The notes beneath the pieces are model-generated. The model was not told the DNA's origin. It saw only the letters and a program-made list of their open reading frames with translations, and searched no databases. From assembly GCF_007830125.1 (NCBI RefSeq), contig NZ_VLLG01000002.1, positions 1,930,550 through 1,994,549 of the forward strand: 64,000 bases of DNA. Direction: 5' to 3'. This stretch comes from Chitinophaga japonensis. GTDB taxonomy: Bacteria; Bacteroidota; Bacteroidia; Chitinophagales; Chitinophagaceae. A program made the position numbers and the translations under genes. Below, piece by piece: positions 42,485 to 50,423 of this stretch; within the stretch, counting starts at the first letter, position 1; every line of letters starts with the position of its first letter.

Positions 42485-44638
42485 ATGTGGAAACGATATG
42501 GCCACCTTGTAGCATTCCTCTGCCTGCCTGCCTTGCTGGCGGCGCAGCATAAAATTTCCGGCAGGATCACCGATGCCAGGAAAAGACCCCTTCCCGGCGT
42601 GAACATCTATATAAAAGGCACTTACGATGGCGCTACAGCCGCCGCCGACGGCAGCTTTTCCTTTACCACCACTGCCGCGGGGCAGCAGGTGCTGGTGGGC
42701 AGCCTGATGGGCTACCAGACCCTGGAGCAGCCGGTAACCATCAGCGGCCCCCTGCAGCTTACGCTGATGCTGAAAGCATCCATCAGCGAACTGAAAGCCG
42801 TTACGATCTCCGCCGGCAGCGTGGAGGCCAGCAACGACCGGCAGAATACCGTGCTGAAGCCCCTGGATATTGTGACCACGGCCGGCGCCACGGCGGATAT
42901 CGTGAACGCCATTAAAACCCTGCCCGGCGCCCAGCAGACCAATGACCGCGAGGGCCTGTTTGTACGCGGGGGCACGGGCTATGAAACGCAGATATTCATT
43001 GACGGGCTGCTGGTCAGGAACCCTTTCTTCACCAGCCTGCCCGATATGCCCGGCCGGGGCCGTTTTTCACCTTTTCTCTTCAAGGGCACTACTTTCAGCA
43101 GCGGCGGTTACTCCGCCCAATACGGGCAGGGGCTTTCCTCTGCGCTGGTGCTGGAGTCCGAGGACCTGCCCACGCAGTCGTCCTACAGCCTGGGCGCTTC
43201 CCTGATCGGGATCAGCGGCGGCCTGGATGAGCTGATGAAAGATAAGAAAGGCTCCTACGGCATTGAGGCGGATTACACCAACCTGGCGCCTTATTTCGAT
43301 GTGGCCAAACCCAACCAGCAGCCCACTACGGGCCCTGAAATACTGGGTACTTCCCTCAACTTCCGGCGCAAAACATCCGCCACCGGCATGGTCAAGTTCT
43401 ATGGCTACGGCAACTGGAGCCGGATGGGTTTCCGCAAGAACAGCATTGAATACCCGGGCTACCACGAGGAGTTTGACGTGCGTAACCAGAACATATATAC
43501 GAACCTCACCTATAAGGAAAGCCTGGGTAATGGCTGGCGCCTGAATAGCGGTTTTTCTTTCAGCACCAACAGGGATAAGATCAGAACAGATACCATTGAA
43601 AAAACAACGCCTGCCTATATCCGCAGCCTTTCCAACCTCAGCCAGGCAAGGCTGATGGTTACCAAAGCGCTGGGCGTGCTTTCCGTGCTGCGCCTGGGCG
43701 GCGAATACCAGTACGCTGTAGAGAGCTCCTCCTTCAATGCATACGAGGCGGACTATGTAGACAACTACTCGGCCGCCTTTGCAGAAACGGACGTTTATTT
43801 CACCCCTCGCTTTGTAGGCCGCTTTGGCGGGCGCATGGAGTATACGTCCATCCTGGCGAAAATGAGCCTGGCGCCCCGCGTGTCGCTGGCTTACAAGCTG
43901 AACGACCACAGCCAGTTCTCCGTGGCCTATGGCGATTACTACCAGAAACCGGAACCGCAATACCTCCGCTTTAACCGTAGCCTGGGCTACATGAAAGCCA
44001 CCCACTACATTGCCAGCTTTCAGCGCATTGCCGGCGATTATACCTTCCGCATGGAAGCATTTTATAAAAAGTACAGGGACCTGGTAAAGACCGTGCCCGA
44101 TACCAGCACTACCGGCACCGGTTACGCCCGTGGCATAGAGCTGTTCTGGCGCGACCGCAAGACCATTAAAAACCTGGACTACTGGGTGTCTTACTCTTAC
44201 CTGGATACCAAACGCAACTACCTGTACTACCCCTACGAAGTACAGCCCGATTTCGCAGCGAAGCATACCGCCAGCCTGGTGGTGAAAAAATATTTTCCCG
44301 GGATCACTACCAATATCGGCGCCACTTACAGTTTTGCCAGCGGCCGGCCCTATTATAATCCCAACCTGCCGGAAAGTAAGTTTATGTCAGAAAGAACGAT
44401 CGATTACAATACCCTGGGCCTCAGCGCCAGCTACCTGACCACCATTGGCAGGGCCTTTACCGTGTTCGTGCTGTCGGTTACCAATGTGCTGGACATTAAG
44501 CAGGTGTACGGTTACCGGTACTCCTCCGACAAGCTGCGCAGGGAGGAGATCGTGCCGAATGCGCCCCGCTTCCTGTTTGTGGGCATGTTCATGAACTTTG
44601 GTATAGACCGGCGGCAGGATGTGATCAATAACCTGTAA
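42485..44638 (+). CDS. TonB-dependent outer-membrane receptor with carboxypeptidase-like N-terminal domain
   Basis: The receptor imports a ligand across the outer membrane using TonB energy. Residues 1-20 are a signal peptide (FLCLPALLAAQ). Residues 22-105 are a CarboxypepD_reg-like domain (KISGRITDARKRPLPGVNIY). The plug follows (about 118-220) with GLFVRGGTGYETQIFIDG. The rest is a 22-strand barrel pattern. The 717 residues are short for SusC-type glycan importers, and no SusD partner is adjacent, so a siderophore- or cofactor-type ligand is more likely than a polysaccharide. It probably forms an operon with the next two genes. Confidence 0.9.
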   Translation: MWKRYGHLVAFLCLPALLAAQHKISGRITDARKRPLPGVNIYIKGTYDGATAAADGSFSFTTTAAGQQVLVGSLMGYQTLEQPVTISGPLQLTLMLKASISELKAVTISAGSVEASNDRQNTVLKPLDIVTTAGATADIVNAIKTLPGAQQTNDREGLFVRGGTGYETQIFIDGLLVRNPFFTSLPDMPGRGRFSPFLFKGTTFSSGGYSAQYGQGLSSALVLESEDLPTQSSYSLGASLIGISGGLDELMKDKKGSYGIEADYTNLAPYFDVAKPNQQPTTGPEILGTSLNFRRKTSATGMVKFYGYGNWSRMGFRKNSIEYPGYHEEFDVRNQNIYTNLTYKESLGNGWRLNSGFSFSTNRDKIRTDTIEKTTPAYIRSLSNLSQARLMVTKALGVLSVLRLGGEYQYAVESSSFNAYEADYVDNYSAAFAETDVYFTPRFVGRFGGRMEYTSILAKMSLAPRVSLAYKLNDHSQFSVAYGDYYQKPEPQYLRFNRSLGYMKATHYIASFQRIAGDYTFRMEAFYKKYRDLVKTVPDTSTTGTGYARGIELFWRDRKTIKNLDYWVSYSYLDTKRNYLYYPYEVQPDFAAKHTASLVVKKYFPGITTNIGATYSFASGRPYYNPNLPESKFMSERTIDYNTLGLSASYLTTIGRAFTVFVLSVTNVLDIKQVYGYRYSSDKLRREEIVPNAPRFLFVGMFMNFGIDRRQDVINNL

Positions 44639-44759
44639 ATCTTAAACCCGCAAATAAAAATGAAAACGAGTATGAAACCGAGCATGATACTCAACTCTTA
44701 CACAGGGGCATGTTCATGCGAGGTTCCATCTGATTGCTAAAAAAAATAAATATTAACAG

Positions 44760-45416
44760 ATGAAACACTTAAGAACACTCTCTCTTACGCTATTTGCCCT
44801 GCTGACGGCATTGGTTGCCGGCGCGCAAAGCCCGCAATACCAGGAGGCCATGGCCAAACAGGTGGCCCTGCTGGACGAAGGCAGCAGCTATAACCCGCAG
44901 ACCATGCTGGAAATATCTAACACCTTTGAGCGCATTGCAGCTACGGAACAAAACCAGTGGCTGCCTTATTATTATGCCGCCTATGCACAGGTGATGTCTG
45001 CCTTTATGCAGGAAAATGATAAGGACAAGATGGATGCCCTGGCAGACAAAGCGGACATGAATATTGGCAAAGCGGAAGCCCTGCAGCCTGACAATGACGA
45101 GATCGCCTGCATTAAGTCACTGATCGCTACCGTTCGCATTTCAGTGGATCCGCCCAGCCGTGGCCAGCAATACGGCCCTGAATCCGGCGCCCAGCTCGTG
45201 AAGGCTAAGCAGTTGAACCCCGAGAACCCCCGTGTATACCTGCTGGAAGGCCAGGCGCTGTACTACACGCCGGAACAGTTCGGAGGCGATAAGGTGAAAG
45301 CAAAGGAAGTGCTGGAGCAGGCCCTGCAGAAATTTACGGCCTTCAAGCCCGCCAGCAATATTGCGCCGCACTGGGGTGAAGCCCGTGCAAAGCAGTTACT
45401 GGCCGAAATGAATTAA
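44760..45416 (+). CDS. Secreted helical (TPR-like) protein of unknown function
   Basis: A signal peptide covers residues 1-22 (LSLTLFALLTALVAGAQ). The remaining 195 residues are all-helical with TPR-like spacing: WLPYYYAAYAQVMSAFM, NIGKAEALQPDNDEIACIKSLIATV, AKQLNPENPRVYLLEGQALYY, AKEVLEQALQKFTAF. No catalytic motif is visible. It lies between the TonB receptor and the winged-helix regulator, so it may be a periplasmic partner of the receptor. A heptad element begins two bases after its stop codon. Confidence 0.75.
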   Translation: MKHLRTLSLTLFALLTALVAGAQSPQYQEAMAKQVALLDEGSSYNPQTMLEISNTFERIAATEQNQWLPYYYAAYAQVMSAFMQENDKDKMDALADKADMNIGKAEALQPDNDEIACIKSLIATVRISVDPPSRGQQYGPESGAQLVKAKQLNPENPRVYLLEGQALYYTPEQFGGDKVKAKEVLEQALQKFTAFKPASNIAPHWGEARAKQLLAEMN

Positions 45417-45417
45417 G

Positions 45418-45523
45418 AATGAATAATGAATAATTAATAATGCACGTAGCGCTGTTGTTACATCGTGGCACGTTTCCTACGTGTATTATTAATTATTCAT
45501 TTTTAATTATTAATTATTTTTAG
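45418..45523. repeat. Heptad inverted-repeat element (AATGAAT word)
   Basis: The left arm reads AATGAAT, AATGAAT, AATTAAT, AATGCAC (45418-45445). Bases 45425-45449 pair with 45477-45501 at 24 of 25 positions around a 27-nt core. The right arm continues with further AATAATT-type heptads to about 45520. The element begins two bases after the upstream stop codon. Confidence 0.9.
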
Positions 45524-45553
45524 TGCTGTTAACTATTGAACTTTAGGCTGGTG

Positions 45554-45856
45554 ATGATGTATTTTAAAGACCTGGACCCTGTTTTACATTCGCAGCTACG
45601 CCTGGCCGTCATGTCTGTGCTGGTAGGTGAGCAGGAAGCGGAATTTACCTTGCTGAAGGAGCGCACCAACGCCTCGGCAGGCAACCTCAGCGTACAGATC
45701 AATAAGCTGAAGGAAGCCGGCTATATTGAGGTGATCAAGCAGTTCCGGGACAACTACCCGCAAACGCTGTGCAGGCTCACCCCCCTGGGCAAAAAGGCTT
45801 TTGATGCCTATGTAAGCGCCATACAATCCTACCTCAACGCGGGGAAAACAGGCTGA
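45554..45856 (+). CDS. Winged-helix transcriptional regulator (MarR/PadR-like, single domain)
   Basis: This is a 100-residue winged-helix protein. The reading frame continues upstream to a TTG at 45536, but the ATG at 45554 (MMYFKDLDPVL) is a more natural start. After LHSQLRLAVMSVLV comes a helix-turn-helix (FTLLKERTNASAGNLSVQIN, KLKEAGYIEVIKQF) and a wing (RLTPLGKKAFDAY). Such stand-alone regulators act as dimers, often on nearby promoters. The palindrome at 42421-42452 upstream of the receptor gene is a candidate target; this is inference. Confidence 0.85.
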   Translation: MMYFKDLDPVLHSQLRLAVMSVLVGEQEAEFTLLKERTNASAGNLSVQINKLKEAGYIEVIKQFRDNYPQTLCRLTPLGKKAFDAYVSAIQSYLNAGKTG

Positions 45857-45947
45857 ACCGTTTATCCCATACTGCGGTCTTACTTCAGTTGTAAAGGCTA
45901 ATTTTATAAAAAGCCACGGATCGGCCTTCATTCAAAATGTTACTCCC

Positions 45948-46796
45948 ATGAATACCCCTGAATCCAAGTTGAGAGTGGCGCCCACCTCGGCACTGGTCCT
46001 GTCGTATGTCAGGGACCTCTACCGGGAGGGCCTCAGCGGCAGGTATATGCAGCACATCGACCTCAGCGCTGTCAAGGAACTGGTGGCGGCGGTAGACCAT
46101 ATCAGTACGCACTTCGGCCCCATCATTCAACTGCGCAAGAAAATGGTGCGCTACCTCATCAAGCAATTCATTAACCGGTACCCCAGGCAGCAGGTGTGCA
46201 TTATTGCCGCCGGCCTCGATCCGCTGGGCCTCACCCTGGCGGAAGATTATCCCATGCTGGTAACCGGCATTTATGAAGTGGACCAGGCCTGGATGCAGGA
46301 GAAAAAGGCCATTTACCGCAAAATAGCTTCCCATTTACCCCTGCCGGTCACTATCCAGACGGACGTTACCAACACCATACAGTTGATCCGGCAGCTCCGC
46401 GATGCCGGCTATGATGCTTCCCAGCCCACCATCATTATATTCGAAGGCATTATCCATTACATTTCCGAAGAGCAGTTCCGCGACATTATGCAGTGCTTTA
46501 CCACCCGGAACGGGCGCAACACGGTGATCATGGATTACCTGCTGGTGGGGGAGGAGATTACCACGCCCCGTTTCCGCAAAATGGGCACGGAGCTGGTGGC
46601 CCTGGCAGAAAAAGCCCTGGGCGTGGATTTTCACCGGTACAGCCGTAAGAAGGTGCTGAACATACTGGAGCTGCTGAACGCGGAGGTCTATAACATTTAC
46701 GATATGCAGGCGGCGGAATACATCATGCAGGGCCAGAACCAGCTATATAACAAGCCCGGGGACGGGGTGCTGGAAATGGCGGCCTTTCACTTATAA
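45948..46796 (+). CDS. Class I methyltransferase of the leucine-carboxyl-methyltransferase/PPM1-TCMP-like family
   Basis: The fold is read from the SAM-binding motifs: IIAAGLDPLGL (motif I, matching GAGLDxR in the family), an acidic YEVDQ after β2, and TIIIFEGIIHYIS (motif IV). The 282 residues match PF04072-type O-methyltransferases, which methylate carboxyl groups of small molecules or proteins; the substrate is unknown. The gene has no clear operon partner. A heptad element begins at its stop codon and runs to the end of the convergent pdxA gene. Confidence 0.75.
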   Translation: MNTPESKLRVAPTSALVLSYVRDLYREGLSGRYMQHIDLSAVKELVAAVDHISTHFGPIIQLRKKMVRYLIKQFINRYPRQQVCIIAAGLDPLGLTLAEDYPMLVTGIYEVDQAWMQEKKAIYRKIASHLPLPVTIQTDVTNTIQLIRQLRDAGYDASQPTIIIFEGIIHYISEEQFRDIMQCFTTRNGRNTVIMDYLLVGEEITTPRFRKMGTELVALAEKALGVDFHRYSRKKVLNILELLNAEVYNIYDMQAAEYIMQGQNQLYNKPGDGVLEMAAFHL

Positions 46797-46893
46797 AGTC
46801 CAAATCCCAAAGTCCAAATCCCAAACTGGTAGCAGTCGCCTAACCACCTGTAACAGTAAGATGTTACTGGTGGCCAGCGCCCATTTTGGAATT
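46795..46893. repeat. Heptad element (AAAKYCC word) at the 3' ends of the methyltransferase and pdxA genes
   Basis: The left arm reads AAAGTCC, AAATCCC, AAAGTCC, AAATCCC (46795-46822) then AAACTGG. The core contains a hairpin CACCTGTAACA (46845-46855) pairing with TGTTACTGGTG (46862-46872) with one mismatch, a possible bidirectional terminator. The right arm is reduced to CCATTTTGGAATTT (46881-46894) at the pdxA stop codon. The core resembles that of the element at 47969-48078. Confidence 0.8.
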
Positions 46894-47954
46894 TATTCCG
46901 ACGCGAGTTCCATCTTTTTCAGTGGATTGCGGGTATTTTCCGCATACTGTTCGCGCTTTTCCAGGATATCCAGGCAGCCGAAGATGGCCTGGCGGAAAGA
47001 AGCGGCGTCGGCCAGGTTCTTGCCTGCAATGTCAAATGCAGTGCCATGGTCCGGGGAGGTGCGCACAATGGGCAGCCCGGCGGTATAGTTGATGCCATGG
47101 CCGGCAGCCAGCGACTTGAAGGGGATCAGGCCCTGGTCGTGGTACATAGCCAGCACGCCGTCAAACTGCTCGTACATGTGGCGGGCAAAGAAGGCATCGG
47201 CGCTGTAGGGGCCAAAGGCCAGTATGCCGCCGGTCTTGGCCTGGTTAATGGCCGGGAGTATCTGCTGGATCTCCTCCTGGCCTATCAGTCCTTCATCGCC
47301 GGCATGGGGGTTTAATCCCAGCACCGCAATACGGGGCTTGTCTATGCCAAAATCCTTTACCAGGCTGTCTTTCATCAATTGCAGCTTGGCTAGTATATTC
47401 TCCCGGGTTACATACTGCGCTACTTCCGCCACCGGCACATGCTCGGTAAGCAGGCCGATGCGCATATTGTCTGCCGTCATGAACATCAGCACGTCTTTGG
47501 CGCTGAAGGCGTCCCGCAGGAAGGGAGTATGACCGGTATAGTTAAAGTTGGCGTTCTGGATATTCTTTTTATGGATGGGCGCCGTTACCAGCCCCTGTAA
47601 ATGCCCGTCTTTCAGGCACTGGATGGCTACGGACAGGGAGCGGGCCGCATATTTGCCCCCGGTATCATTCAGTACGCCCGGCGTTATCTGCACTTCTTCC
47701 TCCCAGCAGTTGAAAACGTTTACCTGCTTGTGGTTCAGGCGGTTAAACTCTTTCAGGCTCTGGTAGTTGAAATTGCTCTCGTTCATCAGCTTCCGGTAGA
47801 AATTGACGGTCTTGTTGGACGCAAAGATCACCGGAGTGCAAAACTCCAGCATCCTGCTGTCCGCAAAGGTCTTAATGATCAATTCTGTGCCTATGCTGTT
47901 GATATCACCTACCGTGATACCGATTACCGGTTTGTTGATATGCGTGTTACTCAT
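46893..47954 (-). CDS. pdxA: 4-hydroxythreonine-4-phosphate dehydrogenase
   Basis: PdxA catalyses a step in de novo pyridoxal 5'-phosphate synthesis (DXP-dependent branch). I chose the ATG at 47954 (MSNTHINKP), because upstream in-frame codons are translated heptad repeat. Conserved segments are IGITVGDINSIGTELI, GLVTAPIHKKNIQN, GYTGHTPFLRD, LNPHAGDEGLIGQEE and FDGVLAMYHDQGLIPFK, the last holding metal and active-site residues. Its 353 residues exceed the E. coli protein (329) slightly. A TATCTTTG box ends six bases before the ATG, so the mRNA is nearly leaderless. Heptad elements flank the gene on both sides. Confidence 0.95.
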   Translation of the reverse strand: MSNTHINKPVIGITVGDINSIGTELIIKTFADSRMLEFCTPVIFASNKTVNFYRKLMNESNFNYQSLKEFNRLNHKQVNVFNCWEEEVQITPGVLNDTGGKYAARSLSVAIQCLKDGHLQGLVTAPIHKKNIQNANFNYTGHTPFLRDAFSAKDVLMFMTADNMRIGLLTEHVPVAEVAQYVTRENILAKLQLMKDSLVKDFGIDKPRIAVLGLNPHAGDEGLIGQEEIQQILPAINQAKTGGILAFGPYSADAFFARHMYEQFDGVLAMYHDQGLIPFKSLAAGHGINYTAGLPIVRTSPDHGTAFDIAGKNLADAASFRQAIFGCLDILEKREQYAENTRNPLKKMELASE

Positions 47955-47960
47955 GACAAA

Positions 47961-47968
47961 CAAAGATA
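47961..47968 (-). promoter_or_regulatory. -7 box directly upstream of pdxA
   Basis: The minus strand reads TATCTTTG, an exact TAnnTTTG match, with six bases to the pdxA ATG at 47954. A 5' leader of only a few bases is predicted. Confidence 0.55.
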
Positions 47969-48078
47969 CCAAATTCCAAATACCAAATTCCAAATCCCAA
48001 ACTGGCGGCAATCGTCCCGGCTAAGCAGTAACAGTTCAGTATTATTAGTGGCCTGCCGGTATTTTTGGTATTTTTGCC
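47969..48078. repeat. Heptad element (AAATWCC word) between divergent pdxA and rsmA
   Basis: Heptads AAATTCC, AAATACC, AAATTCC, AAATCCC, AAACTGG run from 47971 to 48005. The core (48006-48055) resembles the core at 46823-46880, including a shared TAACAGT and GTGGCC. The right arm (48058-48077) consists of two 9-bp units GGTATTTTT, which also create TATTTTTG promoter boxes for rsmA. Confidence 0.8.
48069..48076 (+). promoter_or_regulatory. -7 box of rsmA inside the repeat arm
   Basis: TATTTTTG occurs at 48060-48067 and 48069-48076. The second ends eight bases before the rsmA ATG, so transcription from it would give an almost leaderless mRNA. Confidence 0.45.
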
Positions 48079-48084
48079 ACCGCC

Positions 48085-48837
48085 ATGTATACACTTAAAA
48101 AATCGCTGGGGCAGCACTTCCTGAAAGATGAGCAGATGTGCAGTAAAATAGTGCGGGCATTGCCCGTAACGGAAGGCTGGCAGGTGCTGGAGGTGGGGCC
48201 GGGCGCCGGCGCCATTACCAAATACCTGCTGCAGTTGCCCGGTATAGATTTTAAGGCCGTGGAGCTGGATACGGAAAAGGTGCAGTACCTGGAGCAGACC
48301 TATCCCGGCATCCGGGGCCGGCTGATCCACCGCAGCTTCCTGGAGATACCCCCGCCCTTTGAAGGGGCTTTTGCCGTGATCGGCAATTTCCCGTACAACA
48401 TATCTTCCCAGATACTGTTCCGCATACTGGAATGGAAGGAGCAGGTGCCCCTGGTAGTGGGCATGTTCCAGAAGGAGGTGGCCCAGCGCATAGCAGCAGG
48501 GCATGGCGGTAAGGACTATGGCATCCTGAGCGTGCTGGTACAGGCCTTTTACCGGGTGGAGTACCTGTTTGAGGTGCATGAGCAATGCTTTATGCCGCCG
48601 CCCAAGGTAAAATCCGCCGTGATACGGCTCACCCGCCTGGAGCAGCCGTATGATATTGCCAGTGAGCGTAAGTTCTTTACGCTGGTAAAAACGGCCTTCA
48701 ACCAACGGCGCAAGCAGTTGCGCAATCCCCTGAAAGCATTATTTGACAAGTCATATCTGCAGGACAGCATTTTCAGCAAAAGGGCGGAGGCGCTGACCGT
48801 GGCAGACTTTGTAGCACTATCCCATAAGATGATATGA
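48085..48837 (+). CDS. rsmA: 16S rRNA (A1518/A1519) dimethyladenosine transferase
   Basis: RsmA (KsgA) dimethylates two adjacent adenosines near the 3' end of 16S rRNA during small-subunit maturation. Motifs: KSLGQHFLKD at the N-terminus, VGPGAGAIT (SAM site), acidic AVELD after β2, and NFPYNISSQ (catalytic motif IV). The C-terminal FNQRRKQLRNPLK is also characteristic. It has 250 residues, slightly compact. Its stop overlaps the start of the next gene by four bases (ATGA), so the two are translationally coupled. Confidence 0.96.
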   Translation: MYTLKKSLGQHFLKDEQMCSKIVRALPVTEGWQVLEVGPGAGAITKYLLQLPGIDFKAVELDTEKVQYLEQTYPGIRGRLIHRSFLEIPPPFEGAFAVIGNFPYNISSQILFRILEWKEQVPLVVGMFQKEVAQRIAAGHGGKDYGILSVLVQAFYRVEYLFEVHEQCFMPPPKVKSAVIRLTRLEQPYDIASERKFFTLVKTAFNQRRKQLRNPLKALFDKSYLQDSIFSKRAEALTVADFVALSHKMI

Positions 48838-49760
48838 ACAGCAAAGTTTTAATTACCGCAAGGGTACATGAATATTTGATCAACAGACTGGAGGGAAAAG
48901 GATATGAAGTGATCTACCGGCCTTCCGTTACCTATGATGAGGCCATGCAGTTGCTGCAGGACTGTACCGGCCTGATAGTGACCACCCGCCTGCGGGTGGA
49001 CAAGGCGTTGCTGGACCACGCGCCCCTGCTGCAGTGGATAGGCCGCCTGGGTTCCGGCATGGAGCTGATAGACGTGCCTTATGCGGAAAGCAGGGGTATT
49101 CGCTGCGTAAGCAGCCCGGAGGGCAATTGCGACGCCGTAGGGGAGCAGGCCCTGGGCATGCTGCTCTGCCTGCTCAACAATGTGCTGAAAAGCAACCTGG
49201 AGCTGCGCCGCGATATCTGGGAGCGGGACGGCAACCGCGGGTACGAGCTGAATGGCAAAACCGTGGGCATTATTGGCTACGGGCACACCGGCGCCGCCTT
49301 TGCCCGCAAGCTGCAGGGCTTTGACGTGCAGGTGCTGGCCTACGATAAATATAAAAAAGGCTTCAGCGCAGGTTATGTGCAGGAAGCCGCCATGGAAGAT
49401 ATCTATGCCAACGCGGATGTGGTGAGCATTCACCTGCCGCTCACAGACGAAACCCGCCACCTGGCCAATGCCGCCTTTTTCAGCGCTTTTGCAAAACCCA
49501 CCTGGTTCCTCAATACCGCCCGTGGCAAAATAGTGCATACGGCCGACCTGATTGCCGCCCTGGAAGCGGGCACCCTGGCGGGCGCCGGCCTGGACGTGCT
49601 GGAAAATGAGAAGCTGTCCACCTACTCCGAAACCGAGCGCCGCCAGTTTGAGCGCCTGCTGCAATTGCCCAACGTAGTGCTTACCCCGCACATTGCCGGA
49701 TACTCCCATGAAGCAAGCATTAAAATGCCTGCTTATGTATTGGATAAGTTGGGAATTTAG
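48834..49760 (+). CDS. D-2-hydroxyacid dehydrogenase (phosphoglycerate dehydrogenase-like)
   Basis: NAD-dependent D-2-hydroxyacid dehydrogenases reduce 2-oxoacids. The Rossmann motif is GIIGYGHTGAAFARKL. Catalytic residues fit the family: Arg in NTARGKIV, Glu in DVLENEKLS, and His in LTPHIAGYSHEA. At 308 residues it lacks the C-terminal ACT domain of full SerA, so it may be a short phosphoglycerate dehydrogenase or act on another 2-hydroxyacid. It is translationally coupled to rsmA, an odd functional pairing. A greA promoter starts 22 bp after its stop. Confidence 0.88.
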   Translation: MNSKVLITARVHEYLINRLEGKGYEVIYRPSVTYDEAMQLLQDCTGLIVTTRLRVDKALLDHAPLLQWIGRLGSGMELIDVPYAESRGIRCVSSPEGNCDAVGEQALGMLLCLLNNVLKSNLELRRDIWERDGNRGYELNGKTVGIIGYGHTGAAFARKLQGFDVQVLAYDKYKKGFSAGYVQEAAMEDIYANADVVSIHLPLTDETRHLANAAFFSAFAKPTWFLNTARGKIVHTADLIAALEAGTLAGAGLDVLENEKLSTYSETERRQFERLLQLPNVVLTPHIAGYSHEASIKMPAYVLDKLGI

Positions 49761-49782
49761 TTGGCTGGTATTGAAAATTGGC

Positions 49783-49790
49783 TATATTTG
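49783..49790 (+). promoter_or_regulatory. Promoter of greA
   Basis: TATATTTG matches TAnnTTTG. A TTG at 49761-49763 lies 19 bp upstream, a plausible -33 position. Transcription would begin near 49795, giving a leader of about 75 nt that contains a terminator-like hairpin. Confidence 0.6.
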
Positions 49791-49809
49791 CGATACATAC
49801 AACATAGTA

Positions 49810-49847
49810 CAACGCTTCTGTGCAAATGGAGGCGTTGATTTTTTTTT
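49810..49847 (+). terminator. Terminator-like hairpin in the greA leader
   Basis: CAACGC (49810-49815) pairs with GCGTTG (49832-49837), with two further pairs possible across a small bulge, and is followed by A and nine T. It lies downstream of the greA promoter and 23 bp before the ATG, so it should terminate part of greA's own transcripts. Confidence 0.7.
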
Positions 49848-49870
49848 CTTATCTCTAAAACCCAAAAGTT

Positions 49871-50344
49871 ATGTCTGGCGTCAACTATGTTACGAAAGAA
49901 ACCCTTGAGCAAATGAAAGATGAACTGAGTGTGCTTAAAACCAAGGGTAGGGCGGAAATTGCCAGGGCTATTGCAGAAGCTAGGGAAAAAGGCGACCTGA
50001 AAGAAAATGCGGAATATGATGCGGCAAAGGAAGCCCAGGGCCTGCATGAAGCCAAAATAGCTTCTCTCGAAAATGCGATTGCTACTGCCAGGGTAGTGGA
50101 AGCAGATACGATCGATACGTCAAAGGTGTCTATATTGTGCAAGGTGACCATTACCAATGTAGCCAATAAAAAAACCATGACCTACCAGTTGGTGTCCGAA
50201 ACCGAAGCGGACCTCAAAGCAGGTAAGATATCCGTTACCTCTCCCATCGGCAAAGGGCTGCTGGGCAAGCAGGTGGGCGAGATCGCCGATGTAAAGGCGC
50301 CCAACGGAAATATCAAGTTCAAGATCGATCATATTACCGTATGA
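49871..50344 (+). CDS. greA: Transcription elongation factor GreA
   Basis: GreA enters the polymerase secondary channel and stimulates cleavage of backtracked RNA. The N-terminal coiled coil (about 8-75) has RAEIARAIAEAREKGDLKEN followed by AEYDAAKEAQG, which includes the conserved acidic tip that acts at the active site. The C-terminal FKBP-like domain has SPIGKGLLGKQVGE. Its 157 residues match GreA length. The leader carries a terminator-like hairpin, and a true terminator follows the gene. Confidence 0.97.
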   Translation: MSGVNYVTKETLEQMKDELSVLKTKGRAEIARAIAEAREKGDLKENAEYDAAKEAQGLHEAKIASLENAIATARVVEADTIDTSKVSILCKVTITNVANKKTMTYQLVSETEADLKAGKISVTSPIGKGLLGKQVGEIADVKAPNGNIKFKIDHITV

Positions 50345-50368
50345 TAAACTGATACGCACATCCACAGG

Positions 50369-50401
50369 TCCCGTTCGTAATTTCCGGACGGGATTTTTTT
50401 T
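50369..50401 (+). terminator. Intrinsic terminator of greA
   Basis: TCCCGTTCG (50369-50377) pairs with CGGACGGGA (50385-50393), with one G-T pair and a 7-nt loop, followed by eight T. Confidence 0.88.
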
Positions 50402-50423
50402 CCAAATCCAATCTTATCGTCCT

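Noticed and set aside
44640..44760. 12-bp near-repeats (ATGAAAACGAGT, ATGAAACCGAGC) between the receptor and helical protein genes
   Set aside because: There are only two units with a partial third and no paired arm, so I do not count it as an element of the heptad family.
47955..48011. N-terminal extension of PdxA
   Set aside because: The extra residues (MPPVWDLEFGIWNLVSLF) are translated heptad repeat, and the promoter box lies within this stretch.
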